A DNA stretch of 64,000 nt from positions 2,728,001-2,792,000 of the forward strand of contig NW_024881322.1 of NCBI RefSeq assembly GCF_018691265.1, given 5' to 3'. Within the stretch, counting starts at the first letter, position 1. Every line of letters begins with the position of its first letter. The position numbers were made by a program, and so were the translations under genes. The notes beneath the pieces are model-generated. The model searched no databases. It worked only from the letters and a program-made list of their open reading frames with translations, and was not told where the DNA came from. Below are positions 13,301-25,924 of this stretch, one piece after another. This DNA is from Tyto alba (Eukaryota; Chordata; Aves; Strigiformes; Tytonidae).

Positions 13301-14031
13301 TACTGTCATAGCACAGGTCACTGGTGACTGCCAACTAAAACACATCGCTTGTGTTTACATTCTGCACTGAAACGTGCTGGGATGAGATACTGAAGTTTCT
13401 TCAGTCCTGAACTGTAAACTGTAAGGAATTGGTATGCAGAAAAGCACTCAGAGTGTACTTTTGAATGCTCAGGTATGTAAAGTTTTTTTGTTAAGATATA
13501 GTGCTGCTGCAGCTCCCTGTCACAGCTTTCCTAAAGTACAGGGTCCCTTGTTGAACTATGAAGGCGACTGACATTTTCTACAGTGGTTTCCCTGGAGTCA
13601 CCACGTTGCATATTTGTGCTTCTTTCCCATATTGTACAGACTTACCTAGAACACATAAGCTACCACTGCAGAAAGAGTCTAGAAAGGCTGCCACAGTTTC
13701 TTCTACTTTTGAGGAAACTATTCTCCTTGGAGTTTTATGACCTGGTACTCCAGGTTCAGGAACTCACTTGTTATTTTTCCTTGTTGTTTGACGGGAGTTA
13801 GGTAGAATATAATTTTTCCTAGGACAAGTGCCTTGTCTTGGATATGTTCCCTTGAAAAATAAATTTATGCTCATATTTGGCAAAGTTGAAAATAGGATGG
13901 CTTTGTTCTGAGAACTTTTCATCCTCTGATATCAATAGAGATTTCTTTATGAGTTACTATTTGGCAGAAACTAGGAGTTATTCCTTCAGACATACTGTCA
14001 TTTTTCTTAGAAACCTAACAAGCTATGTCAG
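7321..14031. other. non-coding stretch
   Basis: I find no supported gene. Frames are short (at most 87 codons). Low-complexity features are T/C-rich sequence at about 9256-9285, an A run near 11476-11489 and A/G-rich sequence at 12170-12197. Several weak acceptor-donor pairs enclose fewer than 40 open bases on the minus strand, for example about 9131-9163 and 10066-10099. These are typical pseudo-exons and are not called. Confidence 0.5.
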
Positions 14032-14430
14032 TTAAGCTGTTGCAAAAGTTCTTTGCAGTTTGTGTTGGGCTGGGTTTTTGGTGGTTGGAGAGACTAACTT
14101 CTTACATTGTTGTGAGCATAGCTGGCTGGATTTATCTCTGGCATCTCTCCAATGGGTCCAAACTTTTTCTTCTTCTCCCTCCATTCCTTCTAGTAGGTCT
14201 CTCAGAATTATACCAGACAGTAAGTTTATGATGGTGTTTTCCCAGTTCAGGGCATTTTGAGCTGACTTAGAATATTCTTTTTTCTCGTTTAGCCAAACAG
14301 CACAAGCAAAGATAATATTCTGCCCTAGTTTGCAGAGCACCATCTTACTCACAGATTCGGTGGCGGGATGATGGAGTTGGGAAGCACTCCTTCCTGGGAA
14401 TCCATTACTATACAGATGTGTCTCCCACTG
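14032..14430 (-). other. 132-codon open frame of unknown nature
   Basis: A minus-strand frame is open from after a TAA near 14435 to a stop at 14032. It contains a hydrophobic patch (NIIFACAVW) and an acidic segment (EGMEGEEEKVW). A strong donor-like word ('tct|gtgagtaag') sits inside it at about 14353, with a possible acceptor ('gttcttggcag') upstream, which would define a 75-base exon in the same frame (about 14355-14429). I cannot assign it to a gene or to an endogenous retroviral or LINE protein. A chance open frame is the simplest reading. Confidence 0.18.
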
Positions 14431-14814
14431 CCAAGAACATTAGCTGTTCTCTCTTATTAGGTCACAGTACATAGTAGGGCAGAAATGGAAAGGTGAGGAG
14501 GAAAGTAAAATAGCTATATGATTTTTCTAATATATCAAGTATAGTTGCATTTGTACCATTTCACTTCACATCAGTAGCTTTTTTGTTGTCAATTTTAGTA
14601 AGTGTAAGACACACTGTGACAATTCTGACCCTTTTAAAATAAAATAGAAATTTTGGGCTTCTGTGTTCTTCCTGTTTTAGGTTCTACTGGATGGATTTGG
14701 AAATTTGTCTGTGATTTAAAGAGGACACCAAATCCTCTTATTTCATTGTCTTGGGAAGAGGCACGATTAGATTATTAACCATTAGGAAAGTAATTACTGT
14801 TCCCACAATGTCGC

Positions 14815-14820
14815 TTTATT
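14815..14820 (-). terminator. AATAAA polyadenylation signal (candidate)
   Basis: The plus strand reads 'tttatt' here, giving AATAAA on the minus strand about 190 bases beyond the stop codon of the candidate terminal exon at 15008-15316. The spacing fits a short 3' UTR. The motif is common in AT-rich DNA, so it is only supporting evidence. Confidence 0.3.
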
Positions 14821-15007
14821 TTAAAGTCCTCATATTCAAATTCCATGCCAGTCAGATTTGTTTCTAATCCATTGCTCCAAAAAGCACATAGGAGAAAGTA
14901 GTGAAGGAAGCCAGCCAAGAAATATTGGGCTTGAATATTATCAGTTGAATCTAATTATTGTTCAAGGGGTGACATAAAGTATGATTGCATATCTCTGCAT
15001 GCCAACT

Positions 15008-15316
15008 CTAATGTATTTTCCTAGCTAGTAGGTGCTCCGTGTGGATGTTTAAGTTTTTCTCTTCCTCAAGGAGGAGGGAGATCACTTCCTTTTTTAGAGA
15101 GTCACATATCTCAGCATCCACGACATCTTCCCTGCAAAAATGTGTCTCTTCCCCCTCTACTGAAGGTATAAATTGCTCATAAACCACAAATGCTCTGTTC
15201 AGTAGGTAAATTCGTTGCTGCAATGCACAGCTATTATCATCTTTTTTCTCTACAGATATTACAGAAACAAGAGTGGTGAACATTGCTCGCGAAAACCTCG
15301 CCCATTTTAGTAACAT
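15008..15316 (-). CDS. candidate terminal coding exon of an unrecognised gene
   Basis: On the minus strand a strong acceptor ('tttgtttttattttcctcag') is followed directly by ATG TTA CTA and 102 open codons ending in TAG. The translation has the balanced composition of a soluble helical protein. It contains segments such as CALQQRIYLLNRAFVVYEQF and an acidic stretch (EDVVDAEICDSLKKEV), with no low-complexity bias. Because the ATG immediately follows the AG, the exon could be an internal-to-terminal exon entered in phase 0 rather than a translation start. AATAAA lies about 190 bases downstream (14815-14820). No domain is recognised. A chance ORF of this size is possible in 64 kb, but the combination of acceptor, stop and poly(A) signal makes this one of the best gene candidates here. 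It may be linked to 46128-46337. Confidence 0.4.
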   Translation of the reverse strand: MLLKWARFSRAMFTTLVSVISVEKKDDNSCALQQRIYLLNRAFVVYEQFIPSVEGEETHFCREDVVDAEICDSLKKEVISLLLEEEKNLNIHTEHLLARKIH

Positions 15317-17611
15317 CTGAGGAAAATAAAAACAAAACAGAAACCTCTGAGAGGACTAGGAATATTTGATAACATTAGACCACATAATATCTGATTTGTG
15401 TAGTTCAAGGAATTACAGGCTTCTGTGCGTAAACAAGAGGCATGTAGTTATGTTTGCCAGATGAGAATTAATTTTGATAATTTAACACACATTTAGTAGT
15501 CTTTTCATTAAGAAAGTGTGATTATTTGCCTTTTTAAAATGTTTAAATCTGCTAAGTTTTCCGTATGTCTTGTGGATCAGCTGTCAAGTCCCCCTTGTTA
15601 ATGGGTGTGTCAACGCTATTTCCTCCAAGTTTTCAGTTTACATAGTGAAAGCACTTTTGTTCACTCTCTCTCAGTACTCTGGCTCTAGCAATCTGAGAGA
15701 TTTCCCTGATCATTCTTTACTCCTGATAATAATTAGCTCTTTTTTTATCTTAGTGGTTGCGTGAATTTGTGTGTTTTCTCTCTACTTAGAAAATCCTCCT
15801 CTTTTCGAACTGTAGCTTTTGTTTGCTAGCCAACCACTCCTTTTTAAAACAAGACTAATTAGCTTGTGTCTAATGACCATTTTCAAGATACTGCATAATA
15901 GTTTTATTTGGTTCTTTTGGTATTATTATTTGATTAAAATGGAAATTTGATTACTACCAAAGCCTGACAAAACATCAGAGCTTTAAGTAAATTGTGATTA
16001 ATTTTTCTCCGCTCTTCAAAGCTGTTGTCTTGCAAAGCAACAATTACTGGTATGCAATTGGACCAAAAGTACCTTTGAATGGATTACAAGGGAGGATAAC
16101 TGATCTGCTGTGTTTCATACTCTCCATGATGGAAACCACAGGGTCTGCAGCAAATAACAGTATGAAGGATATAACTGTATCTTTGTGTGAAGCAGGAAGA
16201 GTGGGATATAAACACAGATAAAAAGCTTCAGTTATAATTCAGTCCCACAGCCTTTCATGCGATTTATATGCATCTTTTCCTCTCTCAAAATCAGAAGATC
16301 AGGGGATTTGGCTTGTAAATACATAATGATATAAGCGAGACATCTACACCTCCTCCATAGCTCCCTCAAAAGGAGCCTTTCACATACGCCTGAGTCAGTG
16401 TATATATAGATCTAAGGAGAAAGATTTTACTCCCTTTGAAGAAGGAGTGTTATATAGCGAAACATAAAATAGTAAGGCAATAAAAATCTCCCTCTAACAC
16501 AATCCGAAGTTGAAATGAGATTTTAAAAATACTTCTGTATTTAGTCCAAGTCTTTCACTCTGGAAATTAAGTATCTCTCTTGGACCGTGTCAAAAGTTGA
16601 TCTTGAAATGTTATTTACCCTTATCCATAATTTATTGGTTGAATGGGCAAAAATAAATAAATAGAAATCCAAAGAAGCACAATTTCTGTCTGTCTCTGTT
16701 TTACTTTGTTTTGTTTTGGGTTTTTTATGTTGGCAGGTAAAGGGAATACTTTTACAGATGTTGGCAATACAGTAAGACATGGGTGATAAAACTAAATGTG
16801 GAAAATTGTTGCATAGCACAGAAAGAGTGAAATTGGAAATTGTTTCTGTGACATTATGCTTCCAGTAGAGTAATATTCCATATGAGCATATTTGAAAGCT
16901 TTATTTTAATTGTGCAGCTTTTTAAAATGAATTACAACCAAAATTTTGTTCAGGTGTTTGTTGTTGTGAACGAACAAATGTGTGAACTTATTTTAAATTG
17001 TATCACATTTGATGAAATGAATAAAAGCATTGGTGATGATCAGGGTAAAAAAGTGTAAAGAATGGGAGGAAAAAAAACTATCAGGAAAATTAGTTAATGT
17101 AAGGCTTTGGGTTTTTTACTACATACTGCAAAGCATTTGACTGTTCTGAGATCTCATAAGTAGGGTTAAGTTTAATGTGCATTGTGACATTGATGCCACA
17201 GTTCTCTCTGCGGCCATCGACTCTACACAGCTCTCAAAGGGAAATGATGCTTCATGCTAGAGCAATACCTCTGTCTATACTGTTTTCACTAGACTACAGA
17301 GCAGCCTCTCCCTTACAGGAGTTGCTCCGTGCAGGTAGGAGCCCAGTGCTAATCTGGTGAGCTTTTAGGACAGCCTGTACTGCATGCCTTGCCTCACCAG
17401 ACCCAGACTTTGAATGATAAGCCTAGCTTCTGAGTATGTCTGAAATTGCTGATACTGATGTGAATCCAGGAATTTTATTTCTTATATTCCCAGGGATTTT
17501 ACAGTGGGACTGTGCACCACAATTCCTTTGTATGATGCATCGCTGGCCTTGAGACCTAAGAAATTTCTGCTTTTCATGGAAGAAGTTAGGGTCTGAGTTC
17601 TTTACCTACGT

Positions 17612-17627
17612 AATATATATATATATA
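17612..17627. repeat. (TA)n microsatellite
   Basis: A short run of alternating T and A with about seven repeat units, with no other associated structure. Confidence 0.8.
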
Positions 17628-17928
17628 CACGATGTAGTATCTGTATTGTGCACTGTGAGTTGGGAAATGCGTGCCTGTGATTTAGGTCTGGGCCAGACAA
17701 GCTCAGAAGTGAAGAGAAGGTTTTATCAAGAAGCCTATGATCAGACCAAGCCAAGGCTCAAAACCAGGAGACCCTGGATTAAAGAGGTGTGAGGTAAGCA
17801 GGCAGGAATGTAGCTGTATGCAAGCGGCACACGGGGTAACTGAGAGCAAGTGGCTGGATTACCTTCTAAATGTGACCAGTTGGCTATACATTGGGTCAGC
17901 TCTCCCCACCTTCTTAGACTACTGGTCG

Positions 17929-17981
17929 CTGAAGAAGAATACTTGAGACCTGAAGAAGAATATTAGGAGACTTGAAGAGAC
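17929..17981 (+). repeat. 21-22 bp tandem repeat, 2.5 copies
   Basis: Copies begin at 17929 and 17950, each starting 'ctgaagaagaata', with a partial third copy ('ttgaagagac') at 17972-17981. It looks like a small local duplication. Confidence 0.7.
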
Positions 17982-18847
17982 AGTGGGGTTTTCTTTTACT
18001 TGCGTGAGTGCTTTGCTCAGTTCCAGCAGCACAGGTGACCAGTTCCTGTGACAAATACAAACCCTGGTGCTCAGCAAAATGCTTTTGTAGCCACACCTAG
18101 CTTCCAGCACACCACCGCACTTCTGTGCGCGTTCTGGGCCCTTCTGTACCTGTCCCAGAGCGAGCAGTTTGCATACAAAAAGAGCTCATAGACCCTGCTT
18201 GCTTTCACATTTCCTGACTTCTGAGTAGTTTCGTTTCATAGCCATGCTGCAGTTTTGCTTGTTTGTTTTATTGTTATTTTTAATGTCCAGTATGTCGATT
18301 TTGTGAAGGAGCACCTCAGAGTTCTTCAAACCCCCATCCATGAAGGCAGCTTTCTCGTAATTTAGTACTGATGCTGACTCGCAGAACTGCCTCTTGGCAT
18401 TGTGGTGTCTGAAGTCATTCTTGGCAGGAGTTGTTTTAAACTCTTAAGTGAAAAGGCAGCATCTAAGTTTCTGAGGAAGCACTGGAGTTGTACTGAAAAA
18501 TGTCATGCACAGCTTAAAAGGGAGTTGTGCAACCCCACGTACCAAGTGAAACCGCACTAGGATTTGCGAAGAAGAAACCATTGACAATGTTATTGTGCAA
18601 TCTAGCATGGTTGTTGCCTAAGGCTAAATATGAAACCCTTGAAAAAATAGCTTGGTGTTACAGAAAATATGAGACTATATGGGGATTATAAATATCAGAG
18701 GAGAAAAAAACAATTTTGTCTAGGAAGTAGAACAAAGCACCTCCAGCTTCTGCAATCAAAGACTCATGTTAGAAATTCAGCAGTCAGTGTGAAATTTGTC
18801 TTGTTTAATGGAAGTGAAATAGCAAACAAATCAGTGTTGGTTGTTTT

Positions 18848-18849
<2 letters not shown>

Positions 18850-18872
<23 letters not shown>
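18850..18872 (+). repeat. poly(T) run of 23
   Basis: An uninterrupted 23-base T tract preceded by T/G-rich sequence ('ttggttgtttttg'). No element body is recognised beside it. Confidence 0.85.
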
Positions 18873-18878
<6 letters not shown>

Positions 18879-19237
18879 TTATCTAAACAGTTCCCAAAAC
18901 TATTACCTCATTACTTTTCAAATCTTCGATGCGATCTCTTGTTGGGAGACAACTAGAAGAAATACTAAATGACAAATTATCCTAAAATCTCTCCATATTT
19001 TTCATACAGAGCCTAAACTGTTTCGTGTAAAAGTTGAGAAGTGAGAGTGCAAGTGCTATACATCGAAACAAGGGCAGAAGATACTGGAATGATTAGTGTA
19101 GGATTGAAATAGCAGTTCAAGTGTTTGCAAGAAATATATGGTGTCACTCATTTCACCCTTCATGCTTCTTTATCGTATGAGTTGTTGAGGGTAGTAGAGT
19201 CTGTAAGGAAGCATGACTAGATTCTACTGCTGTTGTT

Positions 19238-19312
19238 TGGGGTTTTTTTGTTTGTTTGTTTTTTTTTGTGGGGTTTTTTTTTTGGTTTTTTTTTGTTTTT
19301 TTTTTTTTTTTA
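19238..19312 (+). repeat. T/G-rich low-complexity patch
   Basis: T runs are broken by single or grouped G, for example 'gtttgtttg' and 'gtggggtttt', ending in a T run at about 19296-19311. Similar patches in the same strand orientation occur near 811-860, 7179-7320 and 39730-39821. Confidence 0.75.
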
Positions 19313-19394
19313 ATGCCAGTCACATCTTTACGGTGTGTTTTAGTTTCACTATCCATTAACAATGTCACACAGCTTATCTTTTGTTCTGATGTTC

Positions 19395-19425
19395 CATAGA
19401 ATCATAGAATGGTTTGGGTTGGCAC
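19395..19425 (-). mobile_element. CR1 LINE 3' end fragment
   Basis: The sequence 'catagaatcatagaatggtttgggttgg' matches the complement of the avian CR1 3' terminus (tandem ATTCTATG octamers preceded by the conserved tail). Only about 30 bases are clear and the element is severely 5'-truncated. It supports an avian origin for the window. Confidence 0.75.
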
Positions 19426-22400
19426 TATCAAATCCTGTGAGCAAAATTAGAAAACACTGTGCAACACTGAGGGAGTTAGAGGAGTGCTGGTACAGTGAGT
19501 ACAAGAAGTTACACTAAGACACCTGTAGCCATGACTTTGTGGTTAATGTCAAACTAATTTTTCACCAAAGGAGCTCCAAAAACTGAAACTTCACACATTA
19601 TTCTATGGAAGACTCCATCATCACAGTTGAAGTAATATTTTTCTAAGGGAGTTTGTACTCTATCAATTAGAGTGTTATTGAAGCAATAAGAATTAGCCTT
19701 TATGTGTCTTGAGGCGAAGATTTTGTCTTCCTTTATAGCTGAAAAGTGAATAGATTTTTTTTGCAATTACTGTGAATATTAGAAGTGATATCTTATATGT
19801 ATGTGAATTAAACAAGGCTTGTGGGACCATAAGCAGACCATCTACTATCTGCTTAATTTAGTTATTGTAACTGCTTCTCCATTGACTGGGGAAAGTGTCT
19901 ATCTTTGGGAGGCCTGAATCATTCATCATTCTCTTAACCCTAAACTTTAGACTAAACCTCTAGTAGGCACTAGTGGTGGAAATATGGTATGGATCTAGAA
20001 AATTACTAAAGAATGCTGGTAGTAATGGGGAGTAAAGAAGTGTATCTAATGTTTTATTTGAAACCCTTCTGGAGACTTTTTGAGATCATTTTAGAACTAC
20101 TGTGTTGGCAGTTAGGTTCATTGCAAAGACCACAGTAGCACTGCCATAATATCATCCTGGTTTGTATGTTATGCATTTGGTCTTCTTAAATGAGATTGGT
20201 GGTGAAATGAAGACTACAGAGATCAAAATTTCTCCACAGAGCAGTGGATGAGTGGGTGAGCATCAGTTGCTTGTCAGTGCTCCACCAGTATAAATCAGCA
20301 CCATTTTGAGGTTTTCTAAACCCATTCAGGATTCAGACATCTCTGTGGAAAATGCTTCCAGATGGCCACAGTGTCCACTGATGTTAATATTGTTAATGCT
20401 GCTGTTGATGGTTAAAAATAAGTGGGTGTTAACACAGGTCTCAGGGATTATGGGACTGGGAGATTCCAGAAAATGTGTATTTGGGCAAACTTTTGATGTG
20501 AATTCAAGAACACCTGTACTTTTCCAATGCTTATCTGAGCTCTTAAGAACATTCAGATCTGATAAATAAGGTAATCTTTTGAGGACCTCCATTTAGAGGA
20601 GGTGCTGTAGAAATACAAGTGGGTATCACATATTATAGTTGTATGCAGCTCTGCTGGTCCTTCCAGTAATAAATAATCAGTCCTCTGGACACTTAAAAAT
20701 ATGGGAAAAAAATCATTGGCTGTATTGAAGAAACAGTTAAAGACTTTAAAAAGGACCTTTCTTTTGCAATGATGTGGTGCTTTTCTTATTCCACTACGTA
20801 AAATAGAACCTGGACAGCACTGACCATGTACTGACAACCACTTTTAATCTTGTCTAGGATGTAGTTCAACTGTTACAGAAAAGTGAAATAGTCTTCCTTT
20901 TTTCTTTTTTTTTTTTTTTTCTTCAATCTACAATGTCACTCAGGTACCTAGGGTTACTATTGTCACTAATGTGACGGTGTGAGGACAAACTTGGTGACAT
21001 ACAAGGATGGAGAAGTTAATAACCTGTCGTGGAAAAAGGGGCAGAAATAACTCTAGTTTTGCAGCATCCATTACCCTAGAGGAACAACCTTTTATACGGC
21101 TCGTAAAAAGAGAGAAGTACCATCCAAAGAGTGCTACTGCTCTTATGGAGATTTAAGGGTTTTTTGAAGAAGAAAAGGAGGGAGAACTTAGAGTACAGAA
21201 TGAGCAAATTTGAAGCAGCAGCTCTCTCTATAGCCAAGTTGGAGGAGAAGGCTTGGACTGAACTTCACGTTATTGTAAATGTCTTTGTTCGTGCATCCAA
21301 ACCTCAGTAAAGAACTGAGGACTGACTTAGCTTTGCATGTTGACTATGTTTGTGAGAGGAAGTGAAAGGTAATTGCTCACAGATGGCATGGTGATCTGTG
21401 GTAATTGGAACTGTAGTACCAGCTTCAGGGAAGAAATTCTCAACTCTCTATAAATGTTGGGTTTCTGATAACTCACGGGGAAGTAAATGCTTTCCAGAAG
21501 CAAACTGTAACTTTTTTTGAAGGCTAGAATGCAAGTTGTATTCTGTACATCCACATCATACTTGTTGTGATTGTTGGCTTCTGTTAAACACCTTAAGCCC
21601 TTTAAAACAGTCTCAGATAACACCCTATGCTAATGCAACTCCAAGTCCACTAAGGTAGATAATTTCAGGGTGTAAGGGGATGTTATTTTCCTGAAGAAGA
21701 ATACAGCTATTTTTAACCCAGAGACTTCAAGGGGCCCATCTTCAGGGCATGATATACATAGTTAGGGATGGTCAGATTTTGGAGGGCTAGTTTAAGTGAC
21801 TCTTCTGCATGCTGCTTTGAATAATGTAGACAGTGATGATCCATGGTCATGAAAGAATACATTCAAGTGCTACAACTCACTGGTACATTTGCCTTGATGC
21901 CTCCCTGGCCAGCCCCCTCTCCATTCTGGGCCAGGGCATCCAACTCTGGTGCCTTTCAAAGCATCAGACACTGCACAAAATGTAGATGGTGCTGCCTACC
22001 TGTCCTGTGATGTATAAAGGAAGAGCCTTGACTTACAGTTCTTACAGAAATAGTGATTTATAGCAAGCATTTAATAACACCAAAAACGTTTTGTGAATGA
22101 GGTGGAACGAATAAGCCAACTACTCCCATTTTGCAGAGTGGGCAAAACTGCTTTCACAACAAATGACTTCAGAACTTATTAAAAGAGAAAACTGCAACTT
22201 AATTAAGGAGACAGGCAAGTAGAACCAAGAGTGAGTGGGAAATAATGCCTCTGCCTATCTTGAAGCAAAATAAAGTGATAGTGGGACTCAAAAATGAGTA
22301 AATAAATAAAATGTCATAAAGGGTCAGACTTTTCCTAGGTAACACCTACAAGTCATGTGTTAGACCTCTCTTCTGCCTATCTGAACTCATGAATAAAATG

Positions 22401-25400
22401 TCCTGATTCAAAAAGGCTAGGTCAAAAAAAAAACCCACATAAAGCATAGTTAAAATCTCACAAGAACACTGGATTGGAGAGGGGAGATAAACATACTCAT
22501 CCAACTTATATCATGCTTTTTTCTGTCTTCTTCAGTTTGGCATATGCTCTCAAACCCAGAATACACATGCCAAGCTTTTAAAAAACACAGTTTAACCTGT
22601 CCTGTGACAAAACACATACTGCTGTGTGCTAACAGGAAAAATGCCTTCTATTAAGGTGAAATTGTCCCGAGGCAGAGAGCCTACACAAAATCTAAACATT
22701 TCATCTGGTTTTTGACTGATAGGCAGGACCTCGCTCAGATCAATTTTTAGTTGTTTTGGTTCTCTTTCTTCTGGAACTTTTATTTTTTAGAGTAGCACCT
22801 TCTTGATAGCTATGGGCCTGACAACATGGGCCTTACAAATGTTTTCAGGGCTCTGTAGTTCATCTGTGTAAGAACTTGCATCAGTCCAAAACTCGATTCA
22901 GTAGGTCTGAGCCTTTGGCTTTGCACCACCCTGTTGCTGAGCTCATCATCTAGTCACGGAGCCTTCTAGGTTCAGTGGGCTTCAGGGAGGTAGAGCCTAC
23001 ATTCAGCCTAAGCAGAAAAAGAAATTTTGTCAAAAATAGATGTTTGTTTCCATAAGCTGCTTTAGTGTCTTGCTGGATGCACTCACTCTTGAAGTTAGTG
23101 AATTTGCATTAATTTTCATTCTAAGATCATTTTATTTAGGTCTGTCTTGTTTCACTGAAGTGTTGAAACCTCTCTAAACTGTTCAAGTTATTTTATAGAA
23201 TAGTACAAAAGAACAAGAATAATTTGTTGCAGACATGGTCATATTTACAGTTTACATTAACTTTTATCTGCGCTAATGCATCAAGTCATTAAGATTTGAG
23301 GATATCATTTTGGGATCTCTCAGGAATTTCACACATTCAGATTTAAATCCTCATTGTCATTCTTTCAATTCCTAATTCAGTCTATGTTCCAGCTTTTTAA
23401 TGCACCTATTACCACTGTCAGTGACTTGTAATTTTTTTTTTTTAGGGGATTCAGAAATTAATTTCTGCCTTGATAATATTGTTTCTTATTTTTTATATCT
23501 TACTGTTAGAGGGAAAGAGGAATTACCTATTTTAATAGTCGCACAGCTTGTGCAGGCCATTTCCAGTTCAATGCACAGACCACTGTTGAAAGAGTTTGGA
23601 TACATTTAATGTCAAATGATACAGTTATTTATGTTCTGGGTACACAAAGCGATGTCCAAGGCCTCCTTACTAAACACTGCTAATTTGATCAGTCTATTTG
23701 CGCTAGGAGAAACTCTATTTTTAAAAAGGGTGTGACATACAAGTCTGAAAGAGATGAGACTGATAATGGAGCTACCTTCAGTTTTTAAAACATCTGGCAT
23801 TTGACCACTGCAAAATTTGAGGCAACTGTCTTCTGTTTCACTCCTACTATGTCTAGATTTTCAGTTATTTGCATGTGGTCTTCTTGTGCCAGTGGATTCA
23901 GCAGGGTGGTGTGCCCAATTAAAAACCATCACTCAGAGGTGGAGACAATGGCTGACTCAGGGCAGTGAATGCACACACTCAGCTCTCTAGACCATGGGCT
24001 ACGAAATAAGAAAGAGCTTTAACGTAAATTACAAACGGTGTAATAAATCACAGCGCAAAGCTGCTTAGAGTGGTACTCTTCCCTATCTCATACTGGCTTT
24101 CTAGTTATCTGGAACCTCTTCCTGCTGTCATCGACAAGAAAGAATTTTGCCAGTGGCATCCACAGGAGACAGTTTGGTTCCTTTCTGGTGTGGAAATCAG
24201 TCCAACAGTATCTTGTGTTTTATATAATGCTTTGTCCTGAAAGAGCCCTTGAGCATTTCACAAACCGAATTCAGTCATGCCACAGGCCTTGGGCAAAGCA
24301 CAGCCCATTGTGTTTTTTCCTCCAACACAAGGCAGGCTGAGCGTTACACACTGGTGTTCATGTTCCTCCTTGCACACGGTAAACATTGCCTGGGGAAGAC
24401 TGGGTGCCTCGAGAGATTTAGGAACCAGAGTGGTCAACAGGGGGTTGTATATTTGGTCTAACAGCAGAATGCAAAGCACTGCTGTGTTAAATCCTAAATC
24501 CCACCCACTCCATCCATACAACTTTACAAAAAAAAAAAAAAAAAAAAAATACTCCCTCCCTGGGAGTTCCCAATACCCCAACTGCAGCCCCCAGTACCTT
24601 CTTTTTAAGGTAGTTTGCCTGGAACTTATCTGTCAAAAAGAGTGAGTAACTGTTTTCCTTTAAGTGTAGGAAGGCATCTCCTGCAGTAGGACAATCTCAG
24701 TGGCTAGAACACCGATCCAAGGTGGAGGAGATAGTGGTCGATTCTGGTCTTCACCACGTCTTCCAAAAGTGAGCACTCCCAATGGCTGTTGGCCATACTC
24801 CCCTCCCTTCTGTTGAAGCTGTTCCACTTAATGGAACCTTGTTGCAAATTCACTGGCCCAGTGAGGGGAAACATGATACTCAGTGTACTTTTTTGGACAC
24901 TTATCAGGGAAAAGAAAAGAACTGCATTTAAGTTACTGCTTTGGAGAGGGTTTGTGTTTTATGAAAAACAGCTATTGGGTGTAGTCCTTGTGTTGACTTT
25001 AGAGCAAGTCATGGAACTTGGAACTTTGTCTTGCCTCACTTATTGTAGCCATTAAGTAAGGAAACAAAATTCTCTACTCTTCCTCTACAAGCAGCACAAA
25101 ATAGCTGTTCTCTGAAGTGCATTACATATTTGGGGTCTTCTGAGAATTAGCCTTTCCAGGAAGCCTGGCGGATGGGCCTGATGGAAATCATGGTTTTAAG
25201 GATTACAGTTTTGATGTGGCTGATGTTTAGGCATGAAACACCTCCTTTCAATGTGTGTCTAAGCAACTGATCCAACTTCGCCAAGAAAGTTTGATCTTCT
25301 TACTTCAGAACTCAAATCTAGATCTTTCAAGCCTCTGACTAATAACGAAGAACGAGGTCACCCTTCCTCTCCTGTTGTTCCTATCCACTGTTGAAATACA

Positions 25401-25899
25401 TTATCTCCCCGGAAAGCTATGGAGCTTTTCAGCTGTTAAGGAAACACTATACAGAAGGTAGGATATTGTATTTGTTTGAAATGGCCTTAGAAATGCAACC
25501 ATCATAGGTAATAGTATGAAAAGCAGCTTGGAGTTTCTGATCTTTACAATGGTTGTGGTCTTAATTTTATGCCTATATTCAAAAGACACCATCATAAAAA
25601 AAAGAAAAACAAAATCCGCACGCACACTCCTGCCCCCTCACATCATGTTGGGCAGTGATTCAACACTGACTCAGACCTTTCTACTGAGACAGCCACACTG
25701 TTTCCTGCAGCAGGAAAGAATCTCGGGAAACGGAAACCCTACAATTCCAGGCACAAAGTAGTGGCCTTGGGTCCCCTTTGTGCTTTCACAGAAGATCCCA
25801 TTAACATTAATCAGCATAAGGGACACAGCAGCTAAGGAACAGTTCAACAGAGAATGCTAATTTACTGTTTAAGAATCTTTGTTGGGTTTGATGTCTCTC

Positions 25900-25924
25900 T
25901 TTTTTTTTTTTTTTTTTTTTTTTT
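25900..25924 (+). repeat. poly(T) run of 25
   Basis: An uninterrupted 25-base T run following 'gatgtctctc'. The downstream sequence has no acceptor-donor pair with an open frame. Confidence 0.85.

Larger units (their letters stand above)
15317..19394. other. non-coding stretch
   Basis: No gene is supported. It holds a short (TA)n at 17612-17627, a 21-22 bp tandem duplication at 17929-17981, a 23-base T run at 18850-18872 and T/G low complexity at about 19238-19312. Frames are at most 95 codons and include the homopolymer translations. Confidence 0.55.

Noticed and set aside
17387..17428. Minus-strand 42-base open block
   Set aside because: It has a plausible acceptor and donor but a short peptide and no context. 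Treated as a pseudo-exon.
24258..24645. Overlapping 107- and 122-codon ORFs on opposite strands
   Set aside because: Both cross the A22 tract at 24528-24549 (Phe or Lys runs) and have no splice or domain support.
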